Assembly (NCBI GenBank): GCA_904063045.1
Contig: CAJFCJ010000006.1
Location: forward strand, 4,666,408 to 4,730,407
DNA length: 64,000 bases
Direction of reading: 5' to 3'
Source: Dimorphilus gyrociliatus
Lineage: Eukaryota > Annelida > Polychaeta > Dinophilidae
Shown piece by piece: positions 33,752 to 48,900 of the stretch; the stretch's first letter is position 1, and every line of letters begins with the position of its first letter. The translations under genes and the position numbers were made by a program. Below the pieces are notes generated by a model. The model was not told the origin of the DNA. It was given only the letters and a program-made list of their open reading frames with translations, and ran no database searches.

Positions 33752-36359
33752 ATTATTCTATGTGATATTTTGGAAGTATATACGTTAACACCATAAGATG
33801 AAAAAGGGAAAAAAGTTATATTCACATCATATTCTTTCCGTGTATATGCTGATTTCTTGATATATACTTCTTTGTCTATATATGTTATATATATATATAT
33901 ATATAAATGTATAAATATATGTACAATTTATTAATATATATATCTATATCTATATAGAAAGATAGATTATTTTGGAAATGTAACCATACTAATCTAACTC
34001 AACAGCTGTTCCATACTGTTCGACATGTTTTTTTTATCAGTTACTATATCGTGCATTGTGCATTTAAATATTTTTTCTCTTCAATATGACGAGTGAAATA
34101 ATCGATTTTATATGAAATTAAAAAAAAAATAGTAACAAATATTAGGCTTACGACTTCCTATTCAATATATAATATACGATTAGCATAAAAAAAAGGCGGG
34201 GTGGGGGAGGGAGTGGACGAAATGAATTTTAGTATATATTATCCGTCTAACTATCTCTTTCCTATAGCTTGTAGGTATTTTGTCTATTGTTTATAATATG
34301 TCTACTGTAGAATCAATTATTTCATTCTATTTACAAATGTTGTTCTTTTTCTTTTTATATATTTATAAAATAGATTTAAATAGTTTAACAACTTTTTAAT
34401 TATCTTGTTTAACTATTTTTGAATTATTTATAAAGTGAATTCATTTGCAAGTGATGAATTGAAGAACGACGTTGTGCTGAAATCATTCGAACCGGGTCAT
34501 TGAACGTTATATATTGGGAAACAATGTAATAAAATTGCTTTAAAAGAGTTAAGTTCTATATTAGATATAGACCTAGAGGAGTTTACTTTTCGCTGTCTAT
34601 TTAAGTTTAGACAGCTCAATCAATAATCAAATGTCCTAAAAGTGCTGAGTTAGTTAAATATCAGTCGATTTTTGTAAGTATTTAACTAAAATATTTCCTC
34701 ATTTTGATTAAATATTGAGTGCATAAATAAGGGAACTGTATCCTTTATTTTTGTTTCCTCTTGACTCCTCTTGTCTTATTCGATGAAATCTTCACTCAGC
34801 AGCAAAATACAATGTTTAAACAAGAAATTGTTCATGAAATATTCAAAAGAAGATAGAAAAAGAAGAGATAAAAAACAGACAAAAAAAATAAACCAACACC
34901 CCCACGCATGCAAACATAAATTCTTACACTTTTTCTCCCATCTTTTGACATTCTTAATGTCAGCCTTGATTAAAGTGATAAAACATGGATTAGCAATTTC
35001 CGGAATATTTTCCCTTTTTAGATAGATTAGTGTGAAATATTTTGCAATGAGTTTTTATCAATCATTATAGATTTCTTTAATTAAAATACAGTATATCATC
35101 ATATATTAGAATGCATACAATTAGGAATAAATTGACTAAGATCGAAGATAATTAAAGTATAAGATACTTTGTTTAAAATTTCATTTTGCACCTAATATTA
35201 GTATATATGTTATATAACTGAAAATGAGTAACGGATAGTTCGTTATTGATAATAACCTATATTTAGATAGATTTTCTTTTATTAATCAAATGAACGATTA
35301 ATAAGTAAATTTTTATGACGAAAACTCTATTTATCGTCTTTGTTAAATAGTGAAAGGAATCTGAAAACAAATTTTACATAAGAACAAGTTTCTATTAGAA
35401 GAACTCATATGTAGTAAATAAGAGAATAATAAATATTCATAAAGAAATACATTATAATACGTTCATTAACATATCAACAATTCTAAATAGAATAGTGTAA
35501 CCGGAATAACTCTGATATACGTCATAAAGTATGAACTGAATAGCCTTACCTAATTTTAATCCTACTATTCAAGCCAATTCTAAGAATAACTGAGATGACT
35601 TTTTTTATAATAATATTTGCTTTGATTGTGTTTATATAAAAGATTTAATAGGACTTAATTTTTTAAGTAGTTTCAAATCATTTACTTTATCCATATTATT
35701 CCTTAAGGGTAATTGATACAATATAATCAATAATTAATATTTAATAAATATATATTAAATACGCATTGTATTAAATATAAATATAAATCTTTACTTTGTA
35801 GTTACTATTATCCAATGTACTTAATTGAGAAACATAATTCTTCTTATCAACTCACTGTTATTGCCTCATAAAAATGAAACTGTTTAGAGATAATGATCAA
35901 GTTAAAAGTTAAACGATTTTTTTATAATAACTGGGAAATAACGATAAATCTTCTGCTTTAGAAAAGGAATAATAAAAGTTCTGTGTCCTTGACAATTTTC
36001 ATGTTTAGTTCAAATTTAGGATGAAGATAGGAAAAGTTTGAAGCTTAATTCATTTAAAACAAAAGAAAAGCATCCTTCCTACTGATGATCTTGAACTAGG
36101 AATTAGGCTGATTTACAAATGTTATAGGCGGACGAGGATTTGACAATCAGAGGACCCATTCTAATATGTACGTTTTAAATGAGCACGTAGTCATGTTTGT
36201 TCTCCTATCCTTAGAGAAATTCTTTCAGTTCAGATTATACTTAACATCGAGGGTCTTTCATTTTGTTCTCATATTATAATCAGGGGCGTTGGTTTTTTTT
36301 ATATCAAGAGTTCAACACCTACGCAGTTTGTTTGATAAATATTACATATTAAATATTAA
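33752..36359. other. AT-rich intergenic region
   Basis: Contains TA microsatellites (33885-33904 and nearby) and a TACAGTATA motif at about 35087. No coding exon was recognised on either strand; the longest frames lack any domain or codon signature. Confidence 0.5.
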
Positions 36360-37261
36360 NNNNNNNNNNNNNNNNNNNNNNNNNNNNNNNNNNNNNNNNN
36401 NNNNNNNNNNNNNNNNNNNNNNNNNNNNNNNNNNNNNNNNNNNNNNNNNNNNNNNNNNNNNNNNNNNNNNNNNNNNNNNNNNNNNNNNNNNNNNNNNNNN
36501 NNNNNNNNNNNNNNNNNNNNNNNNNNNNNNNNNNNNNNNNNNNNNNNNNNNNNNNNNNNNNNNNNNNNNNNNNNNNNNNNNNNNNNNNNNNNNNNNNNNN
36601 NNNNNNNNNNNNNNNNNNNNNNNNNNNNNNNNNNNNNNNNNNNNNNNNNNNNNNNNNNNNNNNNNNNNNNNNNNNNNNNNNNNNNNNNNNNNNNNNNNNN
36701 NNNNNNNNNNNNNNNNNNNNNNNNNNNNNNNNNNNNNNNNNNNNNNNNNNNNNNNNNNNNNNNNNNNNNNNNNNNNNNNNNNNNNNNNNNNNNNNNNNNN
36801 NNNNNNNNNNNNNNNNNNNNNNNNNNNNNNNNNNNNNNNNNNNNNNNNNNNNNNNNNNNNNNNNNNNNNNNNNNNNNNNNNNNNNNNNNNNNNNNNNNNN
36901 NNNNNNNNNNNNNNNNNNNNNNNNNNNNNNNNNNNNNNNNNNNNNNNNNNNNNNNNNNNNNNNNNNNNNNNNNNNNNNNNNNNNNNNNNNNNNNNNNNNN
37001 NNNNNNNNNNNNNNNNNNNNNNNNNNNNNNNNNNNNNNNNNNNNNNNNNNNNNNNNNNNNNNNNNNNNNNNNNNNNNNNNNNNNNNNNNNNNNNNNNNNN
37101 NNNNNNNNNNNNNNNNNNNNNNNNNNNNNNNNNNNNNNNNNNNNNNNNNNNNNNNNNNNNNNNNNNNNNNNNNNNNNNNNNNNNNNNNNNNNNNNNNNNN
37201 NNNNNNNNNNNNNNNNNNNNNNNNNNNNNNNNNNNNNNNNNNNNNNNNNNNNNNNNNNNNN
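36360..37261. other. Assembly gap (902 Ns)
   Basis: Run of Ns. Open frames that cross it are artefacts. The first exon(s), signal peptide and promoter of the giant gene probably lie in or near it. Confidence 0.99.
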
Positions 37262-37990
37262 CAAAAAGTAACATTCTAGACAATTTTTCTTTTATCTATA
37301 ACACTTTTATATTTATCAAAGCGGTTATATTTCTCAACGAAGAAGTAATAACTTAATATCATAATTTAATTTTTAAACGTTTAACTGAATACGACTACTT
37401 TTATTGTTGATCAAAGCTTAACTTTAGGTTTGGATACATCTATTTATATTTACTTTTCTTCAACTTGATGGCTTTTTTATAGCTTTCTGTACACTTTTTG
37501 ACTTGTTAGTTGTTTAACGGCTTTACTCGACATTTACTTTCCTTATTACTTCCTAACTTTGTAATAAAATAAATATTCTACTGTAATAAGAAAAGAAATA
37601 GTACTTCTTATTATGTAATAAATTAGGAAAGAATATCTTCTTCATATTCTCTTTAAATCAGCTAACTTTAGTCTCTTAAATAACTTTTGTCAGATTTTTT
37701 TTTCATTTTATATAACAACTTTTTCAACTGTATCTCGATCACAAAAAACTTTTTTCATCATATTTGTATATGTAATCCACTTTTCCAATATTATGAAATC
37801 TCTGAAAACAACTAGTATTAGTTTTTTGAATATCTTCTGAATATGCTCTTCTGTATAGAAAAAAAATCAACGTCATAGTGTAAACATTAAAATTTTATTT
37901 AGCCTCCAGTACTTTGTTAATAAATTTTGTTTGATTATATTAGTAATGTGTATACTTTCTTTTTGTATTCAAAGTTTTCTTCATTTTTAG
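37262..37990. other. Upstream flank or intron of the giant gene
   Basis: Very AT-rich, ending in the acceptor TTCATTTTTAG at 37990. No exon recognised. Probably intronic, because the following exon starts in phase 1. Confidence 0.5.
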
Positions 37991-39961
37991 TTCAACTTGA
38001 AAGATTTTGGTATGGAAAGCAAGATGTTCAACCTGCTGAGAATAACATTCTTAAAACTCATTCTTGGCGTGCTCATATGGTTTTATTACCAGATTATGAG
38101 ATACAAGAGAGTGGGTACATTTCTGAATGGAAATTTAAAGTATCTTGGTATGGAAATGTGTTCATTTCAATTTGGCGAGATGCTGGACAGGGTAAACTTC
38201 GATTCATCGGCCAAGTTCATAGATTGATAAGATCCAAGCAAGTTGGTTCCATTGTTACAATTAGTGGTGCAACTGAGAGATCATTTAAAGTGCAAAAAGG
38301 CGATCTTATCGCTATAGGACATTGGGGTTTAACAAAGCACAGTATAATACCTACAACTTTTGGAAAATGTACTAAAAATGTTAAGCTCATTCACACTGGT
38401 CTAACTTTAGCCTTTTTGAACTCGAGGACTACTTTATCCTTTAATCCAGTACCAGGGGATAATGGTTGCAGATCTTACGAATTAGGCATTCAAGTTGTGA
38501 GACCAAAGAATGCACATTGGGGAGAGCCTGTGGCTCGATGGGGCATATCTGCCCACAACTGGGTTACAAATTACCACAGTCATAATTTCGAAAGCTGTCT
38601 TGTTCTCTGTATGGTAGAAAATACTTTCGACTGTAAAGGCATTGACAATAGACTCGGAGACTGTCAATTGAACAACATTACTCTGCAAGAGGCTAAAGAT
38701 CTCGGTATGTGGTCTGGAAAGTGGAGGACGTATACATATCAAGAACTTATATATAAAGAAGGCCCTGTAGAGCCACCACCCCCTCCTGTGATAGAGGCAT
38801 GTGATAACACAGAGAGCCTAGGACCAATTGCAAAACTTCATCCAGCTGATACAACTATTAGCAGACAACTCCAGATTTATATTCTTTCACCTTTTAAATG
38901 TGTAGGATTGATAACGAAGTGGGAATTTTACGCTAAAGTTCCTGGCTTCGTTTACCTCTCAGTATGGAGAAAGCGAAATAATGTCTGGAAGCTTGTCAAA
39001 AGTAACAAAGTAGAAGCAACCTCTACCGGAAAACAAATAATTGAAATTGCAGAAGACGATCAAATAAGAGCAAAAGAAGGAGACGTTATCGGCTTTTATT
39101 ACGACAATGATCCAGATGCAACTGAAGGTGTAATAAGTTACGTTCAAAAGAGTGATGACAATATCAACTTATGCTGCGATCTAAAGCAGGAAGATTTGTA
39201 TCCTCTCCATACAGGAACAATTTTTGCCGATACAATCGAGAACTATGACGGATCCGACAATCCGGATCCAGTTATAACTCGTGCAGCAGCTATAAAGGCT
39301 CATCTGTTCCCCACAGCGGAATATTCTGGATTTTTTCCTCTAGATGAATGCCATACCAATGATGACGGTGATGTTACCGATGTAACAATCAATAATAATT
39401 TGGGAAAACCACAAAATATAGAATTTGTTGAAGGCTCAGACGGCAATAAATTTGGGGCTAGCTATTTTGATGGAAAGGCCGAAAACTTTATTGAAATCGA
39501 AGAAAGTCAGAGTTTAGATACTAAACTTGGAATAACAATCATGATTGATATCTATCCTGAAACTAGGACGGGAATTATCGCTAAATATAGCGAAGGACCA
39601 AATGGAGGAATTGAATTGATGATCAGATCAGGCAAAATATTCTTCCGCTTAGTTGAAAGGGGTAAAGAATATGGATCGAATGAATTTCTCATAAGCAAAT
39701 CAGTTATTACCCAAAAAACTTGGACCCATGTATCAGTAACTTACGAACCAGTTTCTAAAACGGGAACTATCTATATAAACGGAAAGAAAGACGCTACACA
39801 TACTTTTCAAACAGCAAGAGAGTTGGCTACTGAAGGAAACATTCGACTTGGCTCTTATCCAGGAGACAATAGATATTTTGCTGGTAGAATGTCTTGCCTT
39901 AGAATTTGGAGCTCAGCACTAAACGAAGAGGCAATCGAAAAAGAAAAGCAGTGTCGCATTC
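37991..39961 (+). other. Giant protein: leading exon with two beta-sandwich domains, PAN and LamG 1
   Basis: One 1971-nt exon. Two related beta-sandwich domains (about 38030-38510 and 38800-39160) share the pattern I(S/T)(E/K)W.F......V..S(I/V)WR followed by a ...KEGD-like strand. A PAN/Apple-like domain (about 38520-38755; FDCKGIDNRLGDCQLNN) and a run of prolines lie between them. LamG/concanavalin-like domain 1 fills about 39300-39945 (FDGKAENFIEIEES, WTHVSVTYEP). Confidence 0.75.
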
Positions 39962-42900
39962 GTAAGATAAATAGACATAATATGTTTTTTATTATAGCAT
40001 TAACAGTTTTTTATTCTTTTACTTTTAGCCTATCCTCTCCTAGAGGAACATCCTTTAATTAAAGCAAAAATTGAAGATGCCGTTATTGTTAAAGACAATC
40101 TTACTTTACGTTGTGATTTTGTTCCGAAACCGGAGAAAGATAGTAGATATCAAATTGTATGGTACATGACAAATGACACAAAGATGGAGAAAATCCATTC
40201 TGAGTGGATTGATAATCTGGATCCATTGGTTGACAAAACAGCCACAGCCTTTTTAACAGCTGAAACTCACCTTAAATATCCTGAGCTTCTTTCTCAAGGG
40301 GTACAATGTAGAGTCTTTACTTGCTATAAAGACGAATGCGGCGGAGAAATTGAAAGCTGTGGAAAGAGGAGTAAAGTCCTTAAACCAGAGATTACCGTAA
40401 TCATTAGAATTTATTAATAAATAAGGTCTATAAAAAGCTTTAATCATTCCAAATAGATGACAACCAAAGGTCCATTCACTTTAGAAGAAGGTGGAGATAC
40501 ACAAACAATAGAATTTAAATGCTCACTCCCTCCCTCCGTTGTTTGTGATTTGGCCGAAGAATGTTCAATTAAGGTAAATTAAAGAAATCTACTATAAATA
40601 AAATGTTTTTGAACAAATAAAAAACATTCATAAATATTATAGATTGAATTTGAAATGACCGAGATTAATAAAGAACAAGTATGTCCATTCTCTAATGCTA
40701 TTTTGCCTCAAGTTGTCGTTGAAGAACCTCAATCGGAATTTTATACATCATGTGGAGTTATTGTAAATAATTTAAATTGGCATAAATCTTTAAGGTTCGT
40801 ATCAATGAATTAATAAAAGATATGCTGTATATATAATATTTAAAATTCATTTCTATTGCAGTCTTAAAATTAGAGCGACGATTGATAATATAATTGATAA
40901 AGACGTAAAACGTGAAATTAAATTTAAACAAGTGTATATAACTAAAACTAAAGTTCACACGGGTATTGTGTTTGCTAGTAGCGAGGTGACTATTATTGAC
41001 AGAGATAGGAGAAATCATCTTTGTCGATCTGTTAATGATCCTCATATGACTACTTTCGATGGAAACTTTTATAATAATCATTTGGAAGGAGAATTTGTAC
41101 TTTATAGACACAAAATTTTACCATATGCCGTTCATACTTTCTACAGACCTTGTAGTTTCCGCCGAGGTGCTACATGTAATTGTGCTGTTGCTATTAAGGC
41201 TGTTGATGATGTAATAATCCTTGATAGATGTGGTCCCTTCGCTGCCAAAGGACATGGCAGTAGAAAACCTCTAATGATTGATGTATTTAGAAATGGTGAA
41301 ATGACTTACGGGTTTAATATTGTCCAATTCGGCGGCGGAAAGAAGTATAAAATTTTCTTGCCTACCGGAACATCAGTTGTAGTTATGCTAAATCGTGGTT
41401 ATCTAAATGTATGGGTCAGTCCTTCAACAGCTGATTATAGTCGATCAGAAGGTCTCTGTGGTCTCTACGATCATGATAAGAGTAATGATTTGTCTGATAA
41501 GGATGGAAATATACTTGGTATTGGTGCTTTTAATAAATATTGGAGGTATATGACTTAATTTAAAAGAGGTTTTATTATAATTATTAACATATCTAAAACT
41601 ATCTTCCAGAGTTAAAGACGAAGATTCTCTATATAGAGGAGTATGTTCTGATCCAACAGTTAGCGATGAGGTTCATAGTCTTAGCAATGAAAAATATTGC
41701 TCTTGCGGTTCCTCATCTCCAACTAAATGTGAACTTGGTTTACATCTTCTACCTTGTTATTCTAAACCAAAAGTTGTGAAGGGCGTTTATGCTTGGACTA
41801 AATCAGTTGGTAGAATGATAAAGAATGCCAAGAAAATTTTACCAGATGTCCTTTCTTTGGCGAAATGTCAAGAATTCTGTTTACATGAGAAAGAATTTAC
41901 TTGCTTATCAGTCAGTTATAGAGAACGTTCAACTGAAAAGGATTGTCATCTTAATGATATTGAGAAGGAAAATGCAGGTGATAAATGGTCTGACGAAGAT
42001 AGGTCTTTCGATTATTATGGGTTTGAAAAATTAGGAGGTTAATAAGTGCTATTATTTTAATTGGATAAATTAATTAATATAGCTATTATTAACAGCTTTG
42101 GGTCAATCTAACATAAGAGGAGGAGTTGATGTCACAGAATCATATCTGCTTAAGTCTGTCGAGCCTGAGTGGTGCCCAAGTACAGAAAACGATACAGCTG
42201 GAGACAGAGAAAAGTTTGAACACGATCCAAATGCAGAGTACACCGAGCCTGACGACTTTCCAAATGGTCTAACAGAGGAAGATGTTACCATCAAATGTGA
42301 AGATTTAATATTAACAAGCTCCATATCAAAAGGATGCGAAAAAGTTACAATTGAGAAAGCGCAAGCCATAAAAAATTGCGTTGCGGATTACAAAGTGACA
42401 GGTGATTTCATCTGGGCATTTGCCGCAATAGATTCCCTTAGAGAGCAATGTAGAGATGAGCTAGACAGAGATCCATCTCTTTGGAAAAACGAATCAGGCA
42501 TATTCGTACCTGATCCAGAAATTGGTAATCAACTTTGCTTCTCTGATTGCATGCAAAGGGGAAAGTGTATAAATGGTAAATTTTATTTTAATATATTACT
42601 CAAAAAGCGTCTAATCTTCTCCATCATTAAACACTTAAAACAGCTACTTGCAAATGCGACGATGGTTGGTTGGGCGTAGATTGCTCTATCGCAGAAAATG
42701 ATGCTCCAGTTGTAGATACAATAGCAGATGGTGGTAGCTGCAATAATTTGGCTGGTTCATGTAATACAATTGAAATACTCGGTAATGGTTTTGTCGATAC
42801 GACAAATCTTATTTGTCGAATGGAAAAAATAGAGGTTTGTATTAGAAACAAAATAATTATATATCATTCATCAGAAAGTTTATCTATATCTCATGCATTT

Positions 42901-45900
42901 TTTTCGTTTGTCAGATTTCTGCGACAACCATTAAGAGAACCAATGATATTACTACAGTTAAATCAGTCTACATTTCAGAATCGAGAATTGAATGCGTTAT
43001 CACTACACAGCAGGTTAACTCTATAAGCTATGCCGTGACCATCAGTAATAATAATGGAAAGAATATCAGTAACGAAGTTATCTTCTTCGTTTATAATTCC
43101 GATTGTATGGAATGCGATTTGAAAAATAGAACATGCGTTGACAAAGTTGACACTTGCGTTATTAATAGCATCTGCTATAGAAAAGGAGATATTAATCCCC
43201 TTTCCAAAACAGAAATGTGTGATCCAGATAAAAATAGAAACGACTGGACAATCGACGATAGATTATCTATTGTACTTCTTCAAGCTTTTGACAAATGTCA
43301 TCCTGGAGAGGATTTGTCACCCACTGCAGCAAATGCTGAACATTATAAGGTGGAGAGCTCAGATGAGAGTCCACCTGGTTCCTTCGGTGGTTCAGCTTTC
43401 TTCGATGGAAAGAGTGACCACTACGTAAAAGTTCCCAATAGTGGTGGACCTGTAGACGTCAAATTTTCTATTACACTATCTTTCTACGTAAAGCCAACAA
43501 AATTACAAAATAGTAACATATTCCAATTCATAGAGCCAGGAGGTATATAAACTATTACTTTATTGAACCAGGGATGAATAAATTTACATCTTTTATTATA
43601 GAAACCCGCCCAAGAGGAGTCCATATTTTCTTACAGAGATCTGGCAGGAATCTGAAAATTTTGACTCAGCTCTATGCAAGAGAATCTAATAACATACTCC
43701 GTAGACTTACACCTAAAGGCGTAACTACTGTTGAAGTGAACGAGTGGACTCATGTTACAGTTACTTTTGACTATAAAACTAGCGCCTTATCTATTTATAA
43801 GGATGGTGAAAAAGCTTCCACAGTACAGGTTAAATATTTATTCCTTATAACTTAAATATATAATAATACATTAAAACATATTCTCTATATATTTCCATTT
43901 CTCTTTAGATAAGAGAAAAGAAACTTTTATCAACATTCAACCCTGTTTATTTCGGATATGATAGATTCAGGAGTAGACGATTTGTCGGTTATTTGTCTTG
44001 TTTCCAAATACACAGGAGAAGCCTGGATGAGGCTGATGTCAAAAGATTAATGAAGTGTCCAGTTGGTAAGTGTATTTTTAAGAAATTGTAGAAACTTCTT
44101 TTTTAATAAAATAAAACATTTTGTTCTAGCTTTCCCTGTTTTAAAAGAGAGTCCAAAAGTTTCTGTTACTGCTGTAAATGTAACAAATGGCGACACAACT
44201 ACTCTTGAAAGAGCTCTACAATGCAGGTTTGTCTCCATCTTTAAGATGGTTGAATACAATAATAAAAACTATTTGAACATAAACATTATTAAAAATTTTT
44301 TAAAGCTTTCCTGCCGTTGAAAATGCTCAAGCTGATGTTCAATTTAAACTTGAATGGCAAATTGGTGGTCATACTGTCAAATCAGCAGCTTTAACCCAAT
44401 TGCAACAATCTACTGATGGTATTGAACACATTTTACTCTTTAGCGAAATGAAAAATCGCAAATTGACAAATGGAGTTGTTTGCACTGTTCAACCCTGTTA
44501 TGATGATAATTGTAATTGCAAAGCTCAATCGGAAACTTTTAAACCAATTGTTAAGGTAGGATTTTTTCAATAATTCATATTAAATGCTAACGTTATTCTT
44601 TGCTTGTAGGTCACAACAGAGGGTCCTATTAGTCTCTACGAGGGTAAAGAAAGTGCATTTTTAAAGATTGAAGCTAACTTACCTCCAACATATCTATGTT
44701 CTGACGAAGATTGCGTTGTTAAAATCGAAGCTTTTGTTGTTTCTAGGGGTAGGGAATACCGTTGTCCTAAACCACCAAGGAATTACTATCCTCAAGCTGT
44801 CGTTGGTTGGGGAGATTCTGATATACGATTCGCCCATTGCGGTATTACCATTACGGAAGATTCGTTTGATAATTTACCATCTATACCTATCAGAGCAACA
44901 GCAGATAGAATAATAGATAGATTAGCTATCAGAAGTTTAAAAATTTATAGACGCCACTATGTAAAGAAATTGGTTGTTTGGGAAACTCTAATAAAAACAA
45001 TTGAACTTAAAATTTACAATACCGACCATTTTGCCCAATGTAAGAGTTTTAATGATCCGCATATTACAACATTTGATGGAAGGTAAAGTACTGATTAACT
45101 TAAAAAATAATAAATATTTAACAATCTCATAACATTTGTAGAAAATATGACAACCATTACGAAGGTGAATTTATTCTATATAAACACAAAACTCTACCTT
45201 ATGCCGTAAGTTTGTTAAATCTATTGAATGTTAATATTCTTTAAAATATTAAATCTTATTTTGAACTAAAAGGTTCACGCCTTCTATCGAAAATGCTCTA
45301 CAAATCCTAAGTCATATGTAACTTGTAATTGCGCCGTTGCCGTTAGATCCGGTGATGACGTTATCGTCTTTGACCGTTGTGGCGCTAAACGTGACAAGAG
45401 TAATAAGAATATCGAAATTAAATTTTACAAAAATGGGCCATTGACAACTGGAACAAGGATAATAAGTCAGCATGGTGGAAAAAAATATCAAGTAATACTG
45501 CCAACTGGAACTGTTATAAATGTACTAACCAGCTTTAGCAAATTTGTAAACATTTTAATCGTTGCTTCCTCTGATGATTACGATAATACTCAAGGTCTCT
45601 GTGGTACTTATAATAATGAGAGAAGTGATGATTTTACAAAGAGAGATGGCTCTCTTCTTACTACTACTTCAAGGAAACCCAATGTTTTCTCAGTATCATG
45701 GAGGTAAGATAGCTAACGTTTTAAATTTACTGATCTAATATCATATCTTTCCCTCAATAGAGTAACAAAAGAAGAATCAATTTACTATGGTTTATGCGCT
45801 GATAAATTGACACCTGCAGATAAAATAATACCTAAAATATATTGTCATTGCCAAGAGGGTAGGAAGACAAAAGATCAGAGTTGCGGTTTCAGCTATGATA

Positions 45901-48900
45901 CCAGTCTTTGTACACCACTAGGTAAACGTCTTCAATTGTCAATTATTTCCTTTTTAATTTAATAAATATTGTGCTTAGGCAAAGATATATCGGGAAGCTT
46001 GAAAGTCTTCAAATCAAAGTGTGTTATTGAAGCGGAAGATGAATTTGAATTTGATCCTGAGGAACCTAAAGATAACAAATGGGAAGATGGAGGTTTGACT
46101 GAAAAAGAGGCTAGAGACGCTTGTACTCAACGTCTAGAGAATTCTCAAGTCCATAAAATTTGCTTCCCGAAATTTTTATTTAAGAGCGAAAAAACTGATT
46201 TAATTACTGATTGCATTAATGACGTTCAGGCTGCAGGAGACGATCAATGGGCAGGAGCAATAGTAGAAGCTGCCAAAGAAATTTGTGAACAAAGAACTGA
46301 AACTGATACAGATAAATGGGATGGAAAAGATGATCCTCCACCAAATATTGTAGAGAATTTGTGCTTGAACGAATGCTCTGGAAATGGAGTTTGCAAAAAT
46401 AGTATTTGTAAATGCGAAGCTGATTTCACAGGTGCTGATTGTTCTGAAGAGGTCGGTAAACCTCCAAAAATTACTTCCGAATATGTTCATTGCGATCTCT
46501 CCAAATCGGATTGCTCGAGTATTGTTATTGAAGGGGAAGAATTTGTTGATTCTGATACTTTAGCCTGTAAATTTATTGAAGTTACTGTTAGAAAGGGTTT
46601 AAAATGGATTCTAACGAGAAAAATTCAGACTAGTGCTGCTACTTTAATAGTTGAAGGAAAAGTTCAATGCGTGGTTCCCGATAAGAGTAAACATTATGTA
46701 GTTACAGTAACAAATGATGGTGAAAAATTTGCAACTAAACTCATAATCGTCATCATTTTCAACTCGATATGTACTGATTGTAATAAAGAGACTGGATGGT
46801 GCAGCCAGAAACCTTCCGGTGGTTGCCTGATCTTGAATAAATGTTATGGGCCAGGTGTACGAAATCCAAAAGATGACAGACTAGAATGTCAACCTACAAC
46901 TAGCAGCTCATCCTGGACTGTCATAGGAAGTAAGTTTTTTTTTACTAAACATTTATAATATATTTTCACGGAATAATTGTAATTACTACTTTTCAGCCGA
47001 ATTACCTATCGCAATTTATGCCTTGGATGACTGCTCTCTAGCCAAAGACTCGGCTAGAGGAAGATCCGACGGAGAGGTTATCGGAGATTATATGATTACT
47101 GATGGACCAGGAGGACGAGCAGATGGAGCCATTAGCTTCAGAGGATCAACTCGCAGCTATATTAAAATTGAAAAGAAAGAAGTTTTAAATACGAAATATT
47201 CAATTTCTGTATTCATGCACGTTTATTTCGATCTTCTAAATCAAAAAGCATCTCTCTTCTCCTTTGGGGAAGAAGGACGAGTATCTTTCTTCATACAAAA
47301 TAGAAATCTTGTATTCTTAGCAAAAATGAAAGATGACACCCTCTTCGATAACAGCGTAGCCTATAGATTACCTAATAACTTGGCTGGTAAATGGATACAT
47401 GTTGGAGCATCATATGATTATTCTAAAAGTACATTGGCTCTCTACGTAAACAGAAATAGAGTTAAATTCGAAGAAGTTTCTCTTCGCGAACCAGTTACAA
47501 ATGAAGATATTTACATAAATCATGTGACTACTGGCAAATTTAGCGGACTTAAAGGAAAACTCTCCTGTCTAAAAGTTTATGATAGAGTATTGAAATCGGA
47601 TGAACTTGAAAGTGCAAGCGAATGTCAAACTCGTAAGTGATTAAATTACAATGCATATCTTCTTGTCTAATTTAAATATATTAAATAGTTGCTCCATCGC
47701 TAAAATCACCACCAAAACTTATTGGTATACAACATACAACAATCGTCAGGAAGGTGATAAAGAAAAACTTTGCCGAGAAGAGAATAATTACAAGAGTTGT
47801 TGTCGAAGGAGGCGTAAATAAGACTACAACAGAAGAAACTTGGAACAATTATACAAAAACAATTGAAACAAACGAAACAACCCAAACTAAAGCGTTTGCT
47901 TACGCATGTCAAATCAATTTATTACAATCTGAAAAGATCATAAGTTACGCATTCTCGTGGTTATACAAAGGTATAGAAGTTGGTATGTCGAATTACTTAA
48001 ACGTAAAGAAAGAATTTAACATCTATAATGGTGTCATACCTGATTCATTGATGAACTCTATTGCATCACCTGAATTGGTAAATATTTCTTCTAGTGTTTA
48101 AATCTTATATTTAATTTGTTGACTTTTATTCAGTTGTCTTGCCAAGTTGCAACATGCGAAGAAGGCGATTGTGAGAAAAAGTGCGTAAAGAAGAGTAATC
48201 CTTTTAAGAATTCACTTGAAGTACTTACAAAAGAGATAACGGTTGTTGAAGGAGGACATGTTGGCTTTATTGCAATTAGAAGTCCAGTTCCACCTTCAGT
48301 TATTTGCGCACCAAACGATACTTCCACTTGTAGTATAAGAATAACAGTTCGCATTAAGGAACACAACACTGACTATAAATGCTATGATAAAACGAAAATT
48401 CCCCAATTTGTTGTTGGATGGAAACAAGATGATGACACAACATCTTCAGAGGCTTTTTGCGGTATTGAACTACCTCATTCAAGATGGGATGATATTTTGA
48501 AAATACCAATTAAAGCCAAGTTAGATAGAATCAATGAAAAGGGAAAAACCGTTATAAGATATGCCGAAATTGTTCAAACTGTTTACATTCAAGGTGTTGC
48601 CATAAGAGAATCTGTCGTTATTGGAGAAGTAACAGTGAAAGTCGTTGATATGGATAGGCCATCTATGTGCATGAGTTATGGTGATCCTCACTTCAAAACA
48701 TTTGACAATCAGTGAGTTTTTCAATTTTTATCTATTCCAGATAATTAATATAACTATTCTATCTTGAATTTTTCATTTAGGAAATACAACTTGTACCGTG
48801 AAGGTGAATTCGTCTTGTATCGACACAAAACTCAACCTATTCAAGTAAACGTCTTACTTAAAGCTTGCGCTTATTGGGGTGTAAGTACTGCAACATGCAT

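Noticed and set aside
36289-37356. Three long open frames across the N run
   Set aside because: They consist almost wholly of undetermined bases.
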